A DNA stretch of 64,000 nt from Bettongia penicillata ogilbyi. Lineage: Eukaryota; Chordata; Mammalia; Diprotodontia; Potoroidae. This document shows positions 22,375 to 33,058 of the stretch, piece by piece (position 1 is the stretch's first letter; the number at the start of each line of letters is the position of its first letter). The DNA is taken from positions 1,222,110 to 1,286,109 of the forward strand of contig JAJHZJ010000695.1 in NCBI GenBank assembly GCA_023548195.1, given 5' to 3'. Under the pieces are notes generated by a model. The model was not told where the DNA came from and did no database searches. It saw only the letters and a list, made by a program, of their open reading frames with translations. The translations under genes and the position numbers were made by a program.

Positions 22375-24805
22375 GCCCCTGGGGGAATTGAGCATCTGAT
22401 CTATACCACAGCCCTGAGTGGTGGCCCTGCTCCACCTAAAGCTCCTGGAGGAATTGAGCAACAAGCCGATCTGAATCTCAGCCCCCAGTGCTGGCTTGGT
22501 GGAACTGGAGGTGAGGTGGTTTTGGAGAGGAAACTCTACTAAGATTATGGGCACAAAAGTTTCTGATTGCTCCCAGATCAGTGTACAAGCTTGATTGTGC
22601 CACCTTGGAGGAACTGAGATCTTAGAGATTCCCAGAGTATACTCTTGACAAACGACCCAAAAGTCAAGTAAGTGGTTGGGGAAATGTCCAAGAAAGGGAA
22701 AAAAAATAAGACTATAGAAGGTTACTTTCTTCTTGAACAGACATCTTCTCCCATCCTTTCAGATGAGGAAGAACAATCTTTGCCATCAAAGAAAGACATA
22801 AAAGTCAAGGCTTCTGTATCCCAAATATCTAAAATAAATATTCAATAGTCTCAGGTCATAGAAGAACTCAAAAAAAGGATTTTGAAAATCAAGTAAGAGT
22901 GGTGGAACAAAAATTGGGAAGAGAAATGGGAGAGATGCAAGAGATCATGAAAAGTAAGTAAACAACCTGATAAAATAGACCCCAAAAATGCTGAAAAAAT
23001 TAACATCTTTAAAAATAGGCTAACTCAATTGGCAAAAGAGGTTCAAAAAGTCAATGGGGAGAAGAGTGCTTTAAAAAGCAGAATTAGTCAAGTGGAAAAG
23101 GAGTTTCAAGAAAGTTCACTGAAGAAAATATTTCTTTAAAAATTAGAATGGAACAGATGGAAGCTAATGACTTTATAAGAAAGCAAGAAATCACAAAACA
23201 AAACCAAAAGAATTAAAAAAATGGAAGGTAAAGTGAAATATCTCATTGGAAAAACAAATGACCTGGAAAATAGATCCAGGAGAAGCAATTTAAAAATTAT
23301 GGGACTACCTGAAAGCCATGATTGAAAAAAGAGCCTAGACATTACCTTTCATGAAATTATCAAGGAAAACTGATATTCTAGAAGCAGAGGGCAAAATAAA
23401 TATTGAAAGAATTCACAGATCACCTCCTGAAAGAGATCCAAAAAGAGAAACTCCTAGGACCATTGTAGGCAAATACTAGAGTTCCTACATCAAGGAGAAA
23501 ATATTGCAAGCAGCTAGAAAGAAACAATTTCAGTATTGTGGAAATACAATCAGGATAACACAAGATCTAGCAGCTTCTACATTAAGAGATTGAAGGGCCT
23601 GGAATATGATATTCCAGAAGTCAAAGGAACTAGGATTAAAACCAAGAATTGCCTACTCAGCAAAACTGAGAATAATACTTCAGGGAAAAAATGGTCTTTG
23701 AATGAAATAGAGGATTTTCAAGTATTCTTGATGAAAGGACCAGAGTTGAAAAGAAAATTTGACTTTCAAACACAAGAATCAAGAGAAGCATGAAAAGGTA
23801 AACAGGAAAGAAAAATCATAAGGGACTTACTAAAGTTGAACTGTTTACATTCCTACATGGAAAGACAATATTTGTAACTCTTGAAGCATTTTTCAGTATC
23901 TAGGTAGTTGGTGGGATTACACACACACACACACACACACACATGCACATACATACACACACAGAGGGAGACAGAGAGCACAGGGTGAGTTGAATAGGAA
24001 GGGATCATATCCAAAAAATAAAATTAAGGGGTGAGAGAGAAATATATTGGGAGGAGAAAGGGAGAAATGAAATAGGGCAAATTATCCCTCATAAAAGAGG
24101 CAAAAAAAGACTTTGCAAAAGAGGGGAAAAGGGGGGAGGTGAAAGGAAAACAAGAAGCTTATTCTCATCACATTGGGCTCAAGGAACGAATAAAATGCAC
24201 ACTCATTTTGATGTGGAAACCTATCTTACAATACAGGAAAGTGGGGGAGAAGGGCTTAAGCAGGGCAGGGTGGATAGTGAAAGGGAGCTCAATGGGAGGA
24301 GGGAGCAATTAGAAGTCAACACTCTTGGGGAGGGACAAGGTGAAAAGACAGAACAGAAGAAATGGCAGGCAGGATAGGATAGAGGGAAACATAGTCAGTC
24401 TTACACAACATGACTATTATGAAAGTCACTTGCAGAACTACACATATATAGTCTATATTGAATTGCTTGACTTCTCAGTGGGGATGCATGGGGAGGGAGG
24501 GAGGAAGAGAAGTTGGAACTCAAAGTTTTAGGAACAACTGTTGAATATTGTTCTTGCATACAAAGGGAAATAAGAAGTGCAGGTAATGGGGTATAGAAAT
24601 TTATCTTGCTGTACAGGACAAAAGAGAAGATGTGGATAAGGGAAGGGAGGAATGTTAGAAGGGAGGGCAGATTGATGGTAGGGGTAATTAGAATGCTTGC
24701 CATTTTGGGGTGGGGGAGGGGTGAGATGGGGAGAAAATTTGAAACTCAAAATTTTGTGGAAATGAATGTTGAAAACTTAAAATGAATAAATAAATTAAAA
24801 AAAAA
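22375..24805 (+). mobile_element. Half-L1 (HAL1-type) retroelement C, 5'-truncated leader
   Basis: Starts inside the HAL1 leader (gggggaattgagcatctgatc, as at 14,756). It carries an ORF1 relic (about 22,690-23,790; frames include ending EIEDFQVFLMKGPELKRKF at 23,707-23,763), the inter-ORF-type region with an (AC)n run at 23,921-23,942, and the same 3' end as element A, closing in aataaataaattaaaaaa at about 24,785-24,808. No ORF2. ORF1 is interrupted by several stops. Confidence 0.8.
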
Positions 24806-24811
24806 ACAGTC

Positions 24812-25795
24812 AAAAGGTATGAACAGACAGTTTTCAGGTGAAGAAATTAAAGCTGTATGTAGTCATATGAAAAAATGCTCAAAATCACTGTTGACAATAG
24901 AAATACAAATTGAAACAACTCTGTGGTACCAGCTCACACATATCAGATTATCAAATATGACAAAAAGGGAAAATGATAAATGTTGGAGACAATGTGGAAA
25001 AATTGGAACACTAATGCTTTTTTGATGACAATGTGAACTGATCCAACCACTCTGGAGCAGTTTGGAATTATGCCCAAAGGGCTACATAATTGCACATCCC
25101 CTTTGACCCAGCAATACCACTACTCGGCCTGAGTCCCTAAGAGATCTTGCAAAAGGGAAAAGGACCTACATGTGCAAAAATATTTCTAACAATTTGTGGT
25201 GGCAAAGAATTGGAAATTCAGGAGATGCCCATGAATTGGGGAATGGCTGAAAAAGTTGTAGTATATGAATGTAATGGAAATACTATTGTGCAATAAGAAA
25301 TGATGAGCAGGTAGATTTTAGAAAAACCTGGAAAGACTTAACAGGAATTGATGCCATTGAAGTGAGCAGAATCAGGAGAATATTGTACACTGTCATACCA
25401 AATTTCAAGATGATCAACCTGATAGACATAGCTTCCTTCAGCAATAAAATGATATAATACAACTCCAAATGACTCACGATGGAAAATGCCATCCATATCC
25501 AGAGAAAGAACTATGGAGTCTCAATGCAGATTGACGCATACTAGTTTCTTTTTTTTGGTTTATTTCATTCTTTCTTATGGTTTTTCTCTTTTATTCTGAT
25601 TCTTCTTTCACAATCTATTGTTTCCCAGATTTCAGAACCTAATGTGAAAATAAGATTGTACATGGATAGCTTATATCAGGTTTCTTGCACTTTGGGGTAA
25701 GGAGGAGAGGAAGAAGGAAGGGAGAAAAAAATTTGGAACTCAAAATCTTATAAAAGTGAATGTGAAAAACTATCTTTGCACTTAATAGGAACAAA
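24812..25795 (+). mobile_element. L1 3' end: ORF2 C-terminus and 3' UTR
   Basis: Translation gives HMKKCSKSLLTIEIQIETTL, then CWRQCGKIGTLMLF (24,819-25,025), the conserved L1 ORF2 C-terminal domain, followed by an A-rich L1 3' UTR. It starts 5' truncated immediately after the A-tail of half-L1 C. Stops and shifts make it inactive. Confidence 0.85.
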
Positions 25796-25969
25796 AAGTT
25801 AAAGACCATTAAATGAAAAAGATAATGAAAATATAAAAATAATAAAAAGTAAAAGAACTTAAAAGGGATTCTTACATTGTCTCAGAGTCGTACATAATTC
25901 AATTTCCCTCAAAGCCTAACTGTAAAATTCTTTTGTACAGGCTTCCATGTACCTGTGTTTGCCTTACCA

Positions 25970-26086
25970 CTTCTGGGAAACGTGTTGATGATTGTCCTAC
26001 CTGAATGTTTTAGCAGTAAGTTCACTCCTCTCCAGCAGAATCTTGTAGTTGGAGTGGCTGCTGCTCTGGCCCACAAGTCCCACTGA
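25970..26086 (+). pseudogene. Beta-like globin exon 3 relic with intact stop
   Basis: An open 37-codon frame reads LGNVLMIVLPECF, SSKFTP, a join, QQNLVVGV, then AAALAHKSH and TGA, ending exactly like a beta-globin. Compared with HBB exon 3 it lacks 12 bp in frame between FTP and the WQK position, has lost the invariant WQK tryptophan codon, and reads KSH for KYH. The splice acceptor is gone (taccactt where HBB has tccacagctcc). No exons 1-2 were found upstream; the preceding 3.5 kb is half-L1 C plus L1. It lies 14.6 kb downstream of HBB on the same strand. An aataaa at 26,318-26,323 could be a remnant poly(A) signal. The retained frame over so short a span need not imply function. Confidence 0.9.
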
Positions 26087-26349
26087 GACCCTGAGTATTG
26101 CTGGATTGACCTTTGACTCAGAAAACAACAATTCCTGGAACTCATTACCTGAATGAGGAAGGATAGGGAAGCACAGTCTGCTGATAATCCCAAACCCTGA
26201 AGATTTGCTCCAAATCTCTTTCTTTCTGAAAGTATATTGTTTATGCTCAATACTTTAACAGGAAAGCAGAGGAGGGGTGATGGAAAAACATGGAAAGATG
26301 GTCCCTAGTGCCAATAGAATAAAAATGTGTGCTTGGGCATGAGGGGAAG

Positions 26350-26925
26350 GATAACACAATCATATGATCACAGATTCAGAGTAAAAAAAGGGATCCTCAA
26401 AGGTCTTCACATCCAACCTTGTCATTTTACAGAAGAAGGAACTGAGGGTCAGGAAATTTTCCATTTAGTCAAGGTAACATATGACAATTGTCAGAGGCAG
26501 GATTTGAAACTTGTTCAATGATTACATAGGCAATATTTTTTCACCACACCAGCTAAAGGCCATAACTAACTATTATAAGCCCCAAAGATGTTTGGAAGAG
26601 AATTGAAATTCACTGGCATCAGGGTTTGGGGGGAGGTTATAGTTAAGATTCTAAAAAATTCCTCAATTCTATACCTTAGTCAACACTTGTGAATTGTCTG
26701 AAATCCCAAAATATACTGATTCACTTTTGTGGTCATTTAATGTAAATAAGGTCCAAGGTCAGAGAAGTTTGATTCAAATCCACCCCTGACAGTGCTGGAG
26801 TGACCTTGGGCAAGTCACTTATCCTTCCTACATCTCAGTTTCTTCTTCTGTAAAATGAGAGAGTTGGACAAGAGGACTTCTAAGTTCCCTTCTAGGTCTA
26901 GATCTACAATCTTATGAGTGTCTTA
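26350..26925. repeat. MIR SINEs, antisense (26,350-26,525) and sense (26,755-26,925)
   Basis: The first has cattttacagaagaaggaactgagg in antisense MIR order. The second has gaccttgggcaagtcactta, catctcagtttcttcttctg and taaaatgagagag in sense order. Confidence 0.75.
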
Positions 26926-26929
26926 GGTC

Positions 26930-27890
26930 AACTTCAAATCCCACTTCCTTAGCCCATAAAGCTGATCCAAAGCCCATTGTCTCTCCACCTACTTTCCCTC
27001 ATCCGTTAAAAATAGAATGAATCTGACACATCTTCCTTCAAATCTAGCAGATTTTGCTGAACAGAAATGACCAATAAGAATAAAAAGGAAGTTGACCCAA
27101 CCCCATTGCCTACATTGTCCTCCTTGGGACCTATCACCTTAATACAGTTCCTGTACCCAGGGTTTAAAGTAGAGGTTGGAGTAGGAGAGAATGAACTGCC
27201 CATGCAACCACATTCACTCTATCTTTTGACATTTAAATAGTTTGAAAAAAATAATTCATGAATAATTAATCATTTTAATCAATAATGCTAGTATTTCATT
27301 AATGAAAGAGGTTAGTGGCATTCTTATATGACAAAGACCCTCATGGTGACAGGCTCATGGCTTATATGCCCTTGGAAAAGTGGGTGTTCCAGAAGGTGGC
27401 AATCAACTCCAATTGGTTAACAATTAATGAGTAAATGAATATTACAGTGAAAAGTGGACTCACTCCAACAAGGGCCTGAAGGAGGGACATCATGTCACTC
27501 TTGGGCAAAGAGACTTTCTACACCCAGACCACTCCCAGCCTTGGTCAATAAAGACAAAAGATCTATCTCCACTCAAACTTGCTTGAGTGGAACACCAGGG
27601 GCAGGAATTCACCTTAGATAAGATGGTCTAAGTGGGGTAAATTTTTGGCAGAGGTCAGTACTATCTTTTCAAAGAAAACAGAACAGGGAAAAATCCTGGA
27701 TCTCTCCATAATTGGTCATTAATTGGTCATCCCCCTAACCCTACCAGTGCCCACAGAATCAAGATATGTACCCAAAGAGACATACATATGCCAATATGCA
27801 AACTAGTCTGAGAATCACTAGATAAACCACAAAACACGCAGAACCACTGAGACACAAATTGACTAAATTCCAGATATGTGGATGTTGGTG
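26930..27890. other. Intergenic DNA, nothing recognised
   Basis: No gene. Around 27,545 ggtcaataaagacaaaag resembles an LTR or gene poly(A) context, but no paired features support an LTR. Confidence 0.4.
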
Positions 27891-27894
27891 ACTG

Positions 27895-27972
27895 CGTACA
27901 CAGACACATACACACACATACACGCACACACACATACACACACACACACACACACACATACACACAAATGCA
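27895..27972. repeat. (CA)n microsatellite
   Basis: Dinucleotide run with ata and cgc interruptions. It underlies two spurious antisense frames of V/C repeats. Confidence 0.95.
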
Positions 27973-28381
27973 CTCAGGCTCGAAAAACCTCCTCAACTGA
28001 CCCTTATTTACTCCATGTCTGTGGTCCATGGGAACAGGATTTGTAGACAGGTTCCAGTGTCTGAATATCTGCCAAGCATGGTGCCTTAACCTTAACAAAA
28101 GCTGTGAGCTATGCAGCGAAAGTCTATGACACACTGAGCACTCCTTCGGATTCTGTTATCTATTTAAATCATTATAAGTTTGGAGGGAGTCTAGGTGGTC
28201 TCAAGATAAGAAGTGTTAAGAGATGCAAGACCTGTAGATAAAAGGAGATAAGGAGGGAGGCTTGGAGAATTCCCTTAGAGAAAAGGAATCAGGAGACAGG
28301 AAGGTATTTAGACTCCTCTCCATTACTGTGGTTCAAAATAGGGATCCCAAACAAATAATCTATCATTAATTAGAGTACCTC

Positions 28382-28580
28382 AAATTGGACATCATCCTCT
28401 TATTCTGTTTCTTTACTCCTCCACAAATTTTCATTTCTGTATTTACCTATTTGTTATTCATTTCCTCAGTATGCTTGAGGGCAGGGCCAAGGCTTATTTT
28501 GATTAAATACCCCAAGGAAATGGTACTATGTCTTACTAGTAAGAGATATTTAGTAAAGGTTGCTTGAATGGATTAATGAA
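28382..28580 (+). mobile_element. L2 LINE 3' end fragment
   Basis: cttgagggcagggccaaggc followed by ttagtaaaggttgcttgaat is the terminal L2 signature as I recall it. Confidence 0.65.
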
Positions 28581-28584
28581 GGGA

Positions 28585-29845
28585 GGAGCCAACAAAATGC
28601 TTTGGAAAATTTGTCCCCTCATTCTGTTAAGTCTTGTTCCTTTCCTACTGAATATAACTCCTCTGGTTGTGCCATCCCTGCAGTAACCTGATGAAGTAGC
28701 TTGGTTGTAAGGGAAACTAAAGAAATCAGAAAGGTCTTCAACATTTTCACCAGTAGTCTGGTGGTGATGGAAGTCAGAAGATAATTAGCTGTCAGGCATC
28801 TTTCCCCAGTTTACTTTCTCCTTGGGCGATTTCTGTTTAATTTGAAAAATAAATAACTTGCTATTGTTTTTCTTCTTCTTTTTCCTTTTTTTTTTTTTTA
28901 AATCGGGGTAAATGTTTGAAGGGAGGGAGATTGCTTTCTGGGAGTCAATGTACAAATCTGTGTAGTGGAAATGGAAAAGAAACATTTCAGGATTTTGCTG
29001 TTAAGTGCCCCCTCCCAATTAAGTTATATTCACGAGTGGACAACGAAGAGAGTTGGAACAGTGACAGCCTTCTGAGGTTCAATGGAATTCTCTGGAGCTA
29101 TTTAAACTGAGTAAGAGAATTGTTCAAAAGATACAACTTTTCTGTGCAAAAGGACTCAGCCTTTGTTTCTCTGGTTCAATAAAAAAAAAGTACAAAATTA
29201 GCAGAGAGAAATATTTCAGCTAAATACAAGGGGAATTGATCTACTCATTACAATTGTCTTAAAGTAAAACAGATCAGGGGTTCCTAATCTGGGGTCCCTG
29301 AATCACATTTTAAAAAATCTTGATAACTGTATTGCAATAAAATTGATTTTTTTGGCAATCCTATGCATTTTATGTTATTCATTTTAAAACATTATTCTGA
29401 GAAAGTGTTCGCAGATTTCACCAGATCTCTAAATGGTGCATGATACACAAAAAGGTTAAAAGCCCTTGAAGACAGAATATAGAGATAGGGGAGATCTGTT
29501 ACCACCCCCACCCCCATCTCTGTCTCTCATTCTGAGGAGGGGGAACGAAGAAGACTTGTGAGGGTATAGTGCCAATACGCTATTCAGAGTACCTATAGTG
29601 GCTATGAATATACCAGGACAGTTCTGAATCCCAAAATGTAACAGACTCTCCCCATGGAAGACAGAACCAAAACATTTATTCAGACAAAAATATTTATTCA
29701 AAATAGCCAAATCCCAATACCAGAAAACCAAATTCATCACAGCAACAAAGAAATCTGTCATAATATCCAAGAAGTGTATACACTTTATCAGTACTTCCCA
29801 AAACCGAACACCCTCAAGCAAAATATCCTTCTCTCACTCATAGCT
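28585..29845. other. Intergenic DNA, nothing recognised
   Basis: Poly-pyrimidine/A patch at 28,868-28,905. The antisense 121-codon frame at 29,456-29,821 has no recognisable similarity and no promoter or splice context. Confidence 0.4.
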
Positions 29846-29851
29846 AGCTGC

Positions 29852-29853
29852 CT

Positions 29854-29911
<58 letters not shown>
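29852..29911. repeat. (CT)n microsatellite
   Basis: Uninterrupted ctctct run of about 55 bp, just before the half-L1/L1 relic D. Confidence 0.97.
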
Positions 29912-29944
29912 GGATCTAACTGGTGTCTCTTACTTCCTCCCAGT

Positions 29945-31265
29945 GGAGATTCCAGTGGGGATTGAGTGGATAGAGGGGACTGCAGTGATCTCTTTGCTGG
30001 TGCTGGGACAGAATTCTCTTGCTTTCTCTGTGCTCAGATCTGGGTCACAGTCTTGGATGACAGTCCTGGGGTGAGGGGGAGTGCCAGTGTGGCATAATTT
30101 GTGGTGGCAGTGGGGAAGGAAGACTCTCCACAGTTCCAAGGCAAAAAAGAGTGCATGTAGTTACTCACAGATCAGAGCACAGGTCAGGAAAGGAGTAAAC
30201 ACCTCTACTTTGGTCATAGCACCTTGGAAGAACTGAAAATTTACAGTCCCCTAGAGGTATCTCTGAAAAAAATTGCACAAAACTCCTGAAATATGGGACA
30301 GGACACCCTATATACAGGAAGCAAAGTGCTGCCTTAACAAAGAGTTAGAAAGTCAAGTATTTGGCTGGGAAAAATGAGCAAACAACATAAAAAAAATCAG
30401 ACTGCAGAATCTTACATTGATGACAAAGAAGATCAAAACGTACAACCAGAAGACAAAGTCGAAGCTACTACATTCAAAGCTTCCAAGAAAAAAAATATGA
30501 ATTGCTTATAGGCCATGGATGAGCTCAAAAAGAGAAGTAGAGGAAAAACTGGGAAGTGAAATGAGAGTGATGCAAGAAATTCATGAAAAACAAATTCATA
30601 GCTTGCTAAAGGAGCCCCTCAGAAATGTTGAAGAAAATAACACCTTAAAAAGTAGAGTAACCCAAATGGCAAAAGAGGTACAAGAAGCCAATGAGGAGAA
30701 GAAGGGCTTAAAAAGTAGAACTGGTCAAATAGAAAAGAAAGTCCAAAAGCTCATTGAAGAAAATAATTCCTTAAAAATTAGAATGGAGCAAATGGAAGCT
30801 AGTGACTTTATGAGAAATCAATAAATTATAAAGCAGAACTAAAAGAATGAACAAATAAAAGATGGTATGGTAAATCTCACTGGAAAAAATATCTGACTTG
30901 GAAAATAGATCCAGGAGAGATAATTTAAAAATTATTGAACTGTTTCAAAGCCATGATCAAAAAAAAGAGCCAACACATCATCTTTCAAGAAATTAACAAG
31001 GGAAACTACCCTGATACTCTAGAACCAGAAGATAAGATAGAAATTGAAAGAATACACAAATACCCTCAAAGATATTCCAAAAGGAAAACTCCTAGGACTA
31101 TTATAGCCAAATCCAGAGTCCCCTGGTCAAGGAGAAAATATTGGAAGCAGTTAAAAAAAATAGCAATTTGAGTATTGTGGAAACACAATCAGGATGACAT
31201 AAGATTGAGCAGCTTCTACCTGAAGGTACTGCAGGGCTTGGAATGCTATTTTTCTGGAGGTCAAA
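29945..31265 (+). mobile_element. L1/HAL1 ORF1 relic D
   Basis: Leader sequence matches element A (gacagtcctggggtgagg, gagtaaacacctct). The frame at 30,519-30,824 gives an open coiled-coil ORF1 segment of 101 codons with MAKEVQEANEEK, KVQKLIEEN and MEASDFMRNQ. A second frame at 30,935-31,171 gives the middle domain. The copy stops inside the C-terminal ORF1 region with no 3' UTR, so whether it was L1 or HAL1 cannot be decided. Confidence 0.75.
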
Positions 31266-31325
31266 GAGGTCACAAATTTTTAAAAGATGATTATAAATGG
31301 GAGATGTAAAAATGATTTAATTAGG

Positions 31326-31530
31326 CCAGAGGTGGGGGACTTGTGGCCTCAAATCCACATGTGGCCCTTTAGGTCCTTAAGTGTGGCCCTTTAACTGAGT
31401 CCAAACTTCACAGAATAAATCCCCTTAAGAAAAGGATTTGTTCTGTAAAACTTGGACTTGTTCTAAAGGCTGTACCCAAAGACCTAGAAGGCTACATGTG
31501 ACCTTGAAGCCACGGCTTTCCCACCTATGA
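31326..31530. mobile_element. Palindromic non-autonomous hAT (MITE), copy 2
   Basis: Same structure and sequence as 4,463-4,665: it opens CAGAGGTGGGGGACTTGTGG, has mirrored central arms (cacagaataaatcccctt versus aaaaggatttgttctgt), and closes ccacggctttcccacctatg. More diverged at the tips, and a target duplication is not clear. Confidence 0.8.
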
Positions 31531-31559
31531 TACTAGGCAAATTGCCTAATTTTCAAAAT

Positions 31560-31975
31560 TAGAATCCATATGCCTTGCCTCAGTGAGTTTGACTTTGATT
31601 TTTGGCAAAATTCTAAAATGTATCAATAAAGGAATGGTTAGGGAACATCTATTGATAAAAAATAGTCACTGTGTCTTTCTCAATAAAGAGCTATGCTAGA
31701 CTAACATTACTTAGCAATCAGGTTGCTAAATTGATGGATTAGGTGATTGCTGTGGATATAACATCCACATTTTAACTAAGCACTTAAAAGCTTTTCATTA
31801 TATTTTTGGGAAGATTGAAAAAAAATATGGGTCACACAATTATACAGCTAGATAAGATTTAGAACTGGTTGAATACCTTGAACTAGGAGGAGTCAACTTC
31901 AAAGGGTTTCTACACTGGAGGGACCCAGGAAATTGTATTTAATGTTTTACTGCTTAACAGTTTTATGTAGAGAGA
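31560..31975 (+). mobile_element. CR1/L3-type LINE relic, reverse transcriptase region
   Basis: Shows a tgcctcagtgagtttgac block, a loop of about 300 bp and ctggagggacccaggaaattgtatttaatg, corresponding to the GVPQ to FN part of the CR1 palm. Related to 17,820-18,165. Confidence 0.55.
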
Positions 31976-31979
31976 ATAT

Positions 31980-33055
31980 GGAGAGAGGCCAGACTGTGAT
32001 ATTTTCCTGGAGGGAAACAGCATAAAAGTCACTTTTTTTTAGTATTCTCAAACTTGCATGAGCATTACCATTTAGATAGAAAAGAGGAATATAATGGGTA
32101 AGGTGAAAAACAGTTCCTTATAATTTTAATCCAGATCCTCATAATAAGTGTATGATAAAGTATAAGAAGAATTTTCAACAATAAGTCAGACTGGAGTTGA
32201 ACTGAGGAAGTCAATGGAAACAGCAGAGGAGAAAGGAATTCAAAGAATAGTATGTGATGTTAGCCTGGGTACCTGCTACTTTTTCTAGCAAATTGATCAA
32301 GAAGAAAAGTGTCATTAGCTATTGGCTGCAAGAAGGGACTAATGAGATATATAGTCTTCCTCCCAATGGGAGAGGCTTAGTAACCATAGCACACCACAGG
32401 GGGTGAAGGAGAGAGTAGTAGGTGGTGCTCTAGATAACAATGCAGTTAAAGACTGTAACTTAGGTACAATCAGAAACTGAAAGCTCATATAGAAAATAGT
32501 TGAGATTCTTCCCTGAGGGACAGAAGTATGCTAAAACAACAATGAAGAAACAAACCACATTACTCCTTAGTGAACAGGGAAAGTGGTTGAAAGAGCTGAT
32601 TAACACATCAATAGCTTTTCCTGCAAGAGAAAAGACTACTAATCTCCATAGTCTTAAAGCAAGATGGAAGGTGTGTTAGGTAAACCTGAAAATAGTAGAA
32701 TAGCTGAGTAGCAACTATATCCAAAATGTGATATTTAATAAGAGCAGCAGAAAGCAATAACACAAGGAGAGCACATCAGAAGAGCATAATGAAATATAAT
32801 CACTAGAAGACATTGATCAGTTGCTCTGCAATGTTAGAAACATGAATTTTCTATCCATTCACGTGTACAGGACGTATGTATTCTCTCTATGTGCCCTGAC
32901 TACTTCATTGTGGCTATGCAGGGTACCTGTTAACTCTCTTCTCAACAATTTATGGAAGAATGAGGTCAAGGTTCAGAAAAAAAGTTTTTGTTATTGTATT
33001 ACTATACTTCACCAAGTAATTGCTTTGAATTCTATCCTCTGAGCTGAAGAGACTA
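31980..33055. other. 3' flank of the OR51 gene, nothing recognised
   Basis: No repeat or gene identified with confidence. Confidence 0.45.
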
Positions 33056-33058
33056 TAA

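Noticed and set aside
27230..27720. LTR or regulatory element with an aataaa-like context
   Set aside because: Single motif only; no ends or partner copy.
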